Of a stretch of 57,201 nt of DNA, positions 55,238 to 57,201 are shown piece after piece. Numbering within the stretch: position 1 is the stretch's first letter; each line of letters begins with the position of its first letter. Position numbers and translations under genes: made by a program. Source of the stretch: Elusimicrobiota bacterium (GTDB lineage: Bacteria > Elusimicrobiota > Elusimicrobia > 2-02-FULL-39-32). The notes under the pieces are model-generated. The model saw only the letters and a list, made by a program, of their open reading frames with translations, did not search any database and was not told where the DNA came from. Location: the NCBI GenBank assembly GCA_021730935.1, contig JAKFYJ010000012.1:1-57201 (forward strand), in the 5' to 3' direction.

Positions 55238-55663
55238 ATGGCAGATAAAAGCAAACCGCAAGACAAGCAGATCCTGATTATCGACGACGACGAGTCCATC
55301 TGCCTTTATCTGAAAGCGCTCATGGACCGCGAAGGGTTTAAATCGGAATTCTGCAACAGCGGCGAAGAAGGCGTGGCTTTCGTGAACAAGCAGAACGTCG
55401 ACCTGATCCTTCTGGACTGGATGATGCCCGTCCTCTCCGGCTTTGAAGTCCTCAAACTCCTCCAATCCGACGAACACCGGAACATCCCCGTCATCGTCAT
55501 CACCGCCCGAGTGACGGACGATTCCACGGCCGACATGATCCGCCAGGAAATCAACGTCGTGGACTTCGTCCCCAAGCCCATCAAGCATGAATATCTTGTG
55601 AGCCGCGTGCACCAGATCCTGAACACTGTCCCGCCCGAGCAAAAAACTTCCACCTTCAAATAA
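55238..55663 (+). CDS. stand-alone response regulator receiver protein
   Basis: This 141-aa CheY-like protein has the acidic triad IIDDDES (Asp16-18), the phosphoacceptor Asp60 in LILLDWMMP, the Thr/Ser switch in VVIVITARV and the conserved Lys in FVPKPIK. There is no output domain, so it acts by protein-protein contact or phosphorelay. No histidine kinase is encoded in the window. It starts a small forward operon with a membrane protein 5 nt downstream. Confidence 0.92.
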   Translation: MADKSKPQDKQILIIDDDESICLYLKALMDREGFKSEFCNSGEEGVAFVNKQNVDLILLDWMMPVLSGFEVLKLLQSDEHRNIPVIVITARVTDDSTADMIRQEINVVDFVPKPIKHEYLVSRVHQILNTVPPEQKTSTFK

Positions 55664-55668
55664 AACTC

Positions 55669-56181
55669 GTGCCTGAAATTTCTCCTCAGGAACTGACCCC
55701 GGCGCCGGATCCAAAATGGACCGAAAAAAGCTGGGTCCGAAACCTGGCGATCTTCTCGGTTTTGGCCGCAATCCTTTATGCGATGGTTTATGTTGATGTC
55801 GTCATGCGCGCCCGGGAGGCTTATCTTGAGGGCGAAAAATACATGAGCTGGAGCGAAGACCCGAAGCTCAAGGCCGCGGACCTCACTCAAAAATTTGAAA
55901 AGGGGAAATCCTCCCTCGACGCGAAGCTGGGCAAAAATAAAATTTCCAGGGACGAATATGACCGGGAACTCGAAACGCTCGCTTTCGACCGCGACCGGCA
56001 GATGGAAGAGTCTTCCTTGAAATATGCCTATGTGTGGTATCAGACCGCTTATGAGCTTTTTTCTCCGCCCGAATCCAAATGGGTCCGGCTCTCGAGGGAA
56101 AAGGCAAGGATCGCCAGGGAAAAATGGAAGCAGGAGCTCCGGCTCAAAAACATTCCCTTTGAAGACTACATGCTGGATTGA
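55669..56181 (+). CDS. uncharacterised single-pass membrane protein
   Basis: This 170-aa protein has one transmembrane helix at about residues 29-46 (IFSVLAAILYAMVYVDVV), preceded by a short Pro-rich cytoplasmic end. A charged, mostly helical domain follows (DPKLKAADLTQKFEKGK, then several Arg/Lys-Glu helices). No known family is recognised. The start is GTG at 55669, 5 nt after the response regulator stop, so the two are likely cotranscribed. The gene ends just before a 20-bp palindrome. Confidence 0.7.
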   Translation: MPEISPQELTPAPDPKWTEKSWVRNLAIFSVLAAILYAMVYVDVVMRAREAYLEGEKYMSWSEDPKLKAADLTQKFEKGKSSLDAKLGKNKISRDEYDRELETLAFDRDRQMEESSLKYAYVWYQTAYELFSPPESKWVRLSREKARIAREKWKQELRLKNIPFEDYMLD

Positions 56182-56184
56182 CCC

Positions 56185-56204
56185 GGGCGATTCCTGAATC
56201 GCCC
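56185..56204. repeat. 20-bp intergenic palindrome, variant of the one at 52291
   Basis: GGGCGATTC-CT-GAATCGCCC has 9-bp perfect arms and differs from the centre of the 52291 element at one base. It lies 3 nt after the stop of the membrane protein gene and 10 nt before the ATG of the GT-C gene. Confidence 0.8.
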
Positions 56205-56214
56205 CGACCCATCG

Positions 56215-57201
56215 ATGCCCCGTAAAAAAGCCATTTTCGCCCTCCTTGCCCTCAGTCTCCTCACGCATCTTCCCGGAATTTCCAGTCCGCTGTTCGATTT
56301 TCACGGCTGGGCCCAAACGCTCCGCGCTTCACTCGCACGGAATTATTATGAGTCCGACATGAACTTGTTCAGGCCGAAATATGATTATATCGAAACAGGC
56401 CACAGCAAGGCCCCGCAGTTTCCGCTTTATAGCTATCTGGTCGCACTGCTTTATAAAATGTTCGGATTTCACGAATTCCTGGGAAGGCTCCTGTCCGCAA
56501 TTTTCGCGGCCTTGAGCGCCGCGTTTCTTTTTCTGCTCGTCTGCGAATTCTTCGACGATAAAACGGCGTTCCTGAGCGCCTCGGTTTATTGTTTCCTCCC
56601 CATTCGGATTTATTTCATGCGGGCCTTCATGCCGGAAGCCATGACGATCTTCTGTCTGGTCGCAGGCTATTATTTTTTTCTGCGCTGGGAATCGGAAAAC
56701 AGATTTTTTCCTCACGGGCTTTTTGCCGCCGCGCTTTTGACGCTTGTTCCGCTCCTCAAGGTGGCCTATCTCTGGCTCGTCTTGGTTCCTTTTTTATATG
56801 CCGGGTGCAAATCAGGATATAAAAGTTTGTTGAGCGGAAAATATCTCCTGGCTGGGCTTGCCGTGATTCTCTCGTGTCTCGGTTGGTATGGATATGTGAA
56901 CCGAGGAGCAGAACAATCCGAAGGGTTTATCCGGCAAATCATCGGCGTCATGTCGCTCCTGCGGGCTTGGTCCGGCTGGAAATTCTGGACGGTTCATTTC
57001 CTTTCGCGATTTCCGGAACTTCTGACCACCTACGGCGGGCTGGTCTTCTTTTTCGCGGGCGCTCGGGAGATAAGCAAGGAACGAAAAACATTTTTTATGG
57101 TCTGGTTTTTTGTCACGGTCTTTTACATCCTCATGTGCGGCGAATATGGGATGGTCCATCAATATGTCTCTCTCCCTTTCGCTCCCGTGAACGCGGTTTT
57201 C
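56215..57201 (+). CDS. GT-C glycosyltransferase, partial (runs off the window)
   Basis: An open frame of 329 codons runs from ATG 56215 to the end of the window without a stop. It begins PRKKAIFALLALSLLTHLPG (first membrane helix), followed by an extracytoplasmic loop with LFDFHGWAQTLRASLARNYY and several more helices. This is the layout of ArnT/PMT-type GT-C transferases that use polyprenyl-phosphate sugars. It belongs with the two other GT-C genes of the window. The C-terminal part is missing. Confidence 0.78.
   Translation, partial: MPRKKAIFALLALSLLTHLPGISSPLFDFHGWAQTLRASLARNYYESDMNLFRPKYDYIETGHSKAPQFPLYSYLVALLYKMFGFHEFLGRLLSAIFAALSAAFLFLLVCEFFDDKTAFLSASVYCFLPIRIYFMRAFMPEAMTIFCLVAGYYFFLRWESENRFFPHGLFAAALLTLVPLLKVAYLWLVLVPFLYAGCKSGYKSLLSGKYLLAGLAVILSCLGWYGYVNRGAEQSEGFIRQIIGVMSLLRAWSGWKFWTVHFLSRFPELLTTYGGLVFFFAGAREISKERKTFFMVWFFVTVFYILMCGEYGMVHQYVSLPFAPVNAVF

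Noticed and set aside
1-57201. tRNA, rRNA, riboswitch, insertion sequence or CRISPR array.
   Set aside because: Reading both strands by eye gave no cloverleaf, conserved rRNA segment, transposase gene or spaced repeat array. A covariance-model scan would be needed to exclude small RNAs.

Overview
This window is about 57 kb of chromosomal DNA from an uncultured-type Gram-negative bacterium. The organism looks most like Omnitrophota (former OP3, PVC superphylum). That assignment is inferred from three things: a 4.8-kiloresidue secreted or membrane ORF, a very large surface-glycan locus, and codon use rich in G/C at third positions. No rRNA or marker search was possible. secA, lnt and prfB (with its +1 frameshift site) and yajQ are housekeeping landmarks at the two ends. 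lnt implies an outer membrane with lipoproteins.

Layout. (1) 0.1-5.4 kb: secA, lnt and prfB, tightly packed. (2) 5.4-20.4 kb: a forward glycan operon with an SDR, a GHMP sugar kinase, a GT2, a GT-C, a B12-type radical SAM enzyme, a split transketolase, a 2-hydroxyacid dehydrogenase, an SDR, a ColD-like dehydratase (His at the PLP-lysine position), a GDP-fucose/colitose synthase-like enzyme, an SDR and a GT-C. (3) 20.4-23.7 kb, reverse: a NodU-type carbamoyltransferase cassette with an SGNH protein and two small membrane proteins (one DUF5989). (4) 23.7-28.7 kb, forward: TPP-dependent E1 alpha/beta without E2/E3, a GT2, a second B12-type radical SAM enzyme and a YdjM-like membrane protein. (5) 28.7-44.0 kb: a poorly supported ORF, then a giant gene (4812 codons) with a signal peptide, many membrane segments, four tandem HTH-like repeats and a complete PP2C phosphatase domain. 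(6) 44.0-44.6 kb: a DUF4160/DUF2442 toxin-antitoxin-like pair flanked by a 30-bp direct repeat of the giant gene's 3' end. (7) 44.6-51.0 kb, forward: an SDR, a reversed-order HldE-like fusion, a GmhA-like isomerase, and an SDR sandwiched between two DegT aminotransferases. (8) 51.1-55.1 kb, reverse: GT4, SDR, nucleotide-sugar dehydrogenase, YajQ. (9) 55.2-57.2 kb, forward: response regulator, small membrane protein, and a GT-C cut by the window edge.

Working together, the glycan genes would activate heptose-like, deoxy- and amino-sugars (kinase, isomerase, nucleotidyltransferase, SDRs, DegT/ColD enzymes). They may add carbon branches through the TPP and radical SAM enzymes and carbamoylate the product. 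The sugars would then be passed through polyprenyl-phosphate GT2 enzymes to membrane GT-C transferases.

The least expected structure is a dispersed repeat in three copies (16833-16969, 29069-29201, 51005-51147). Each has a core of exactly 75 nt with two hairpins and a shared peptide frame. The core is enclosed by 29-34 nt inverted arms whose sequence differs completely between copies and, in two copies, mirrors the end of the neighbouring gene. A second pattern is a set of sigma70-like promoters (17-18 nt spacers) whose -10 box lies only 5-12 nt before the ATG, which implies leaderless mRNAs.
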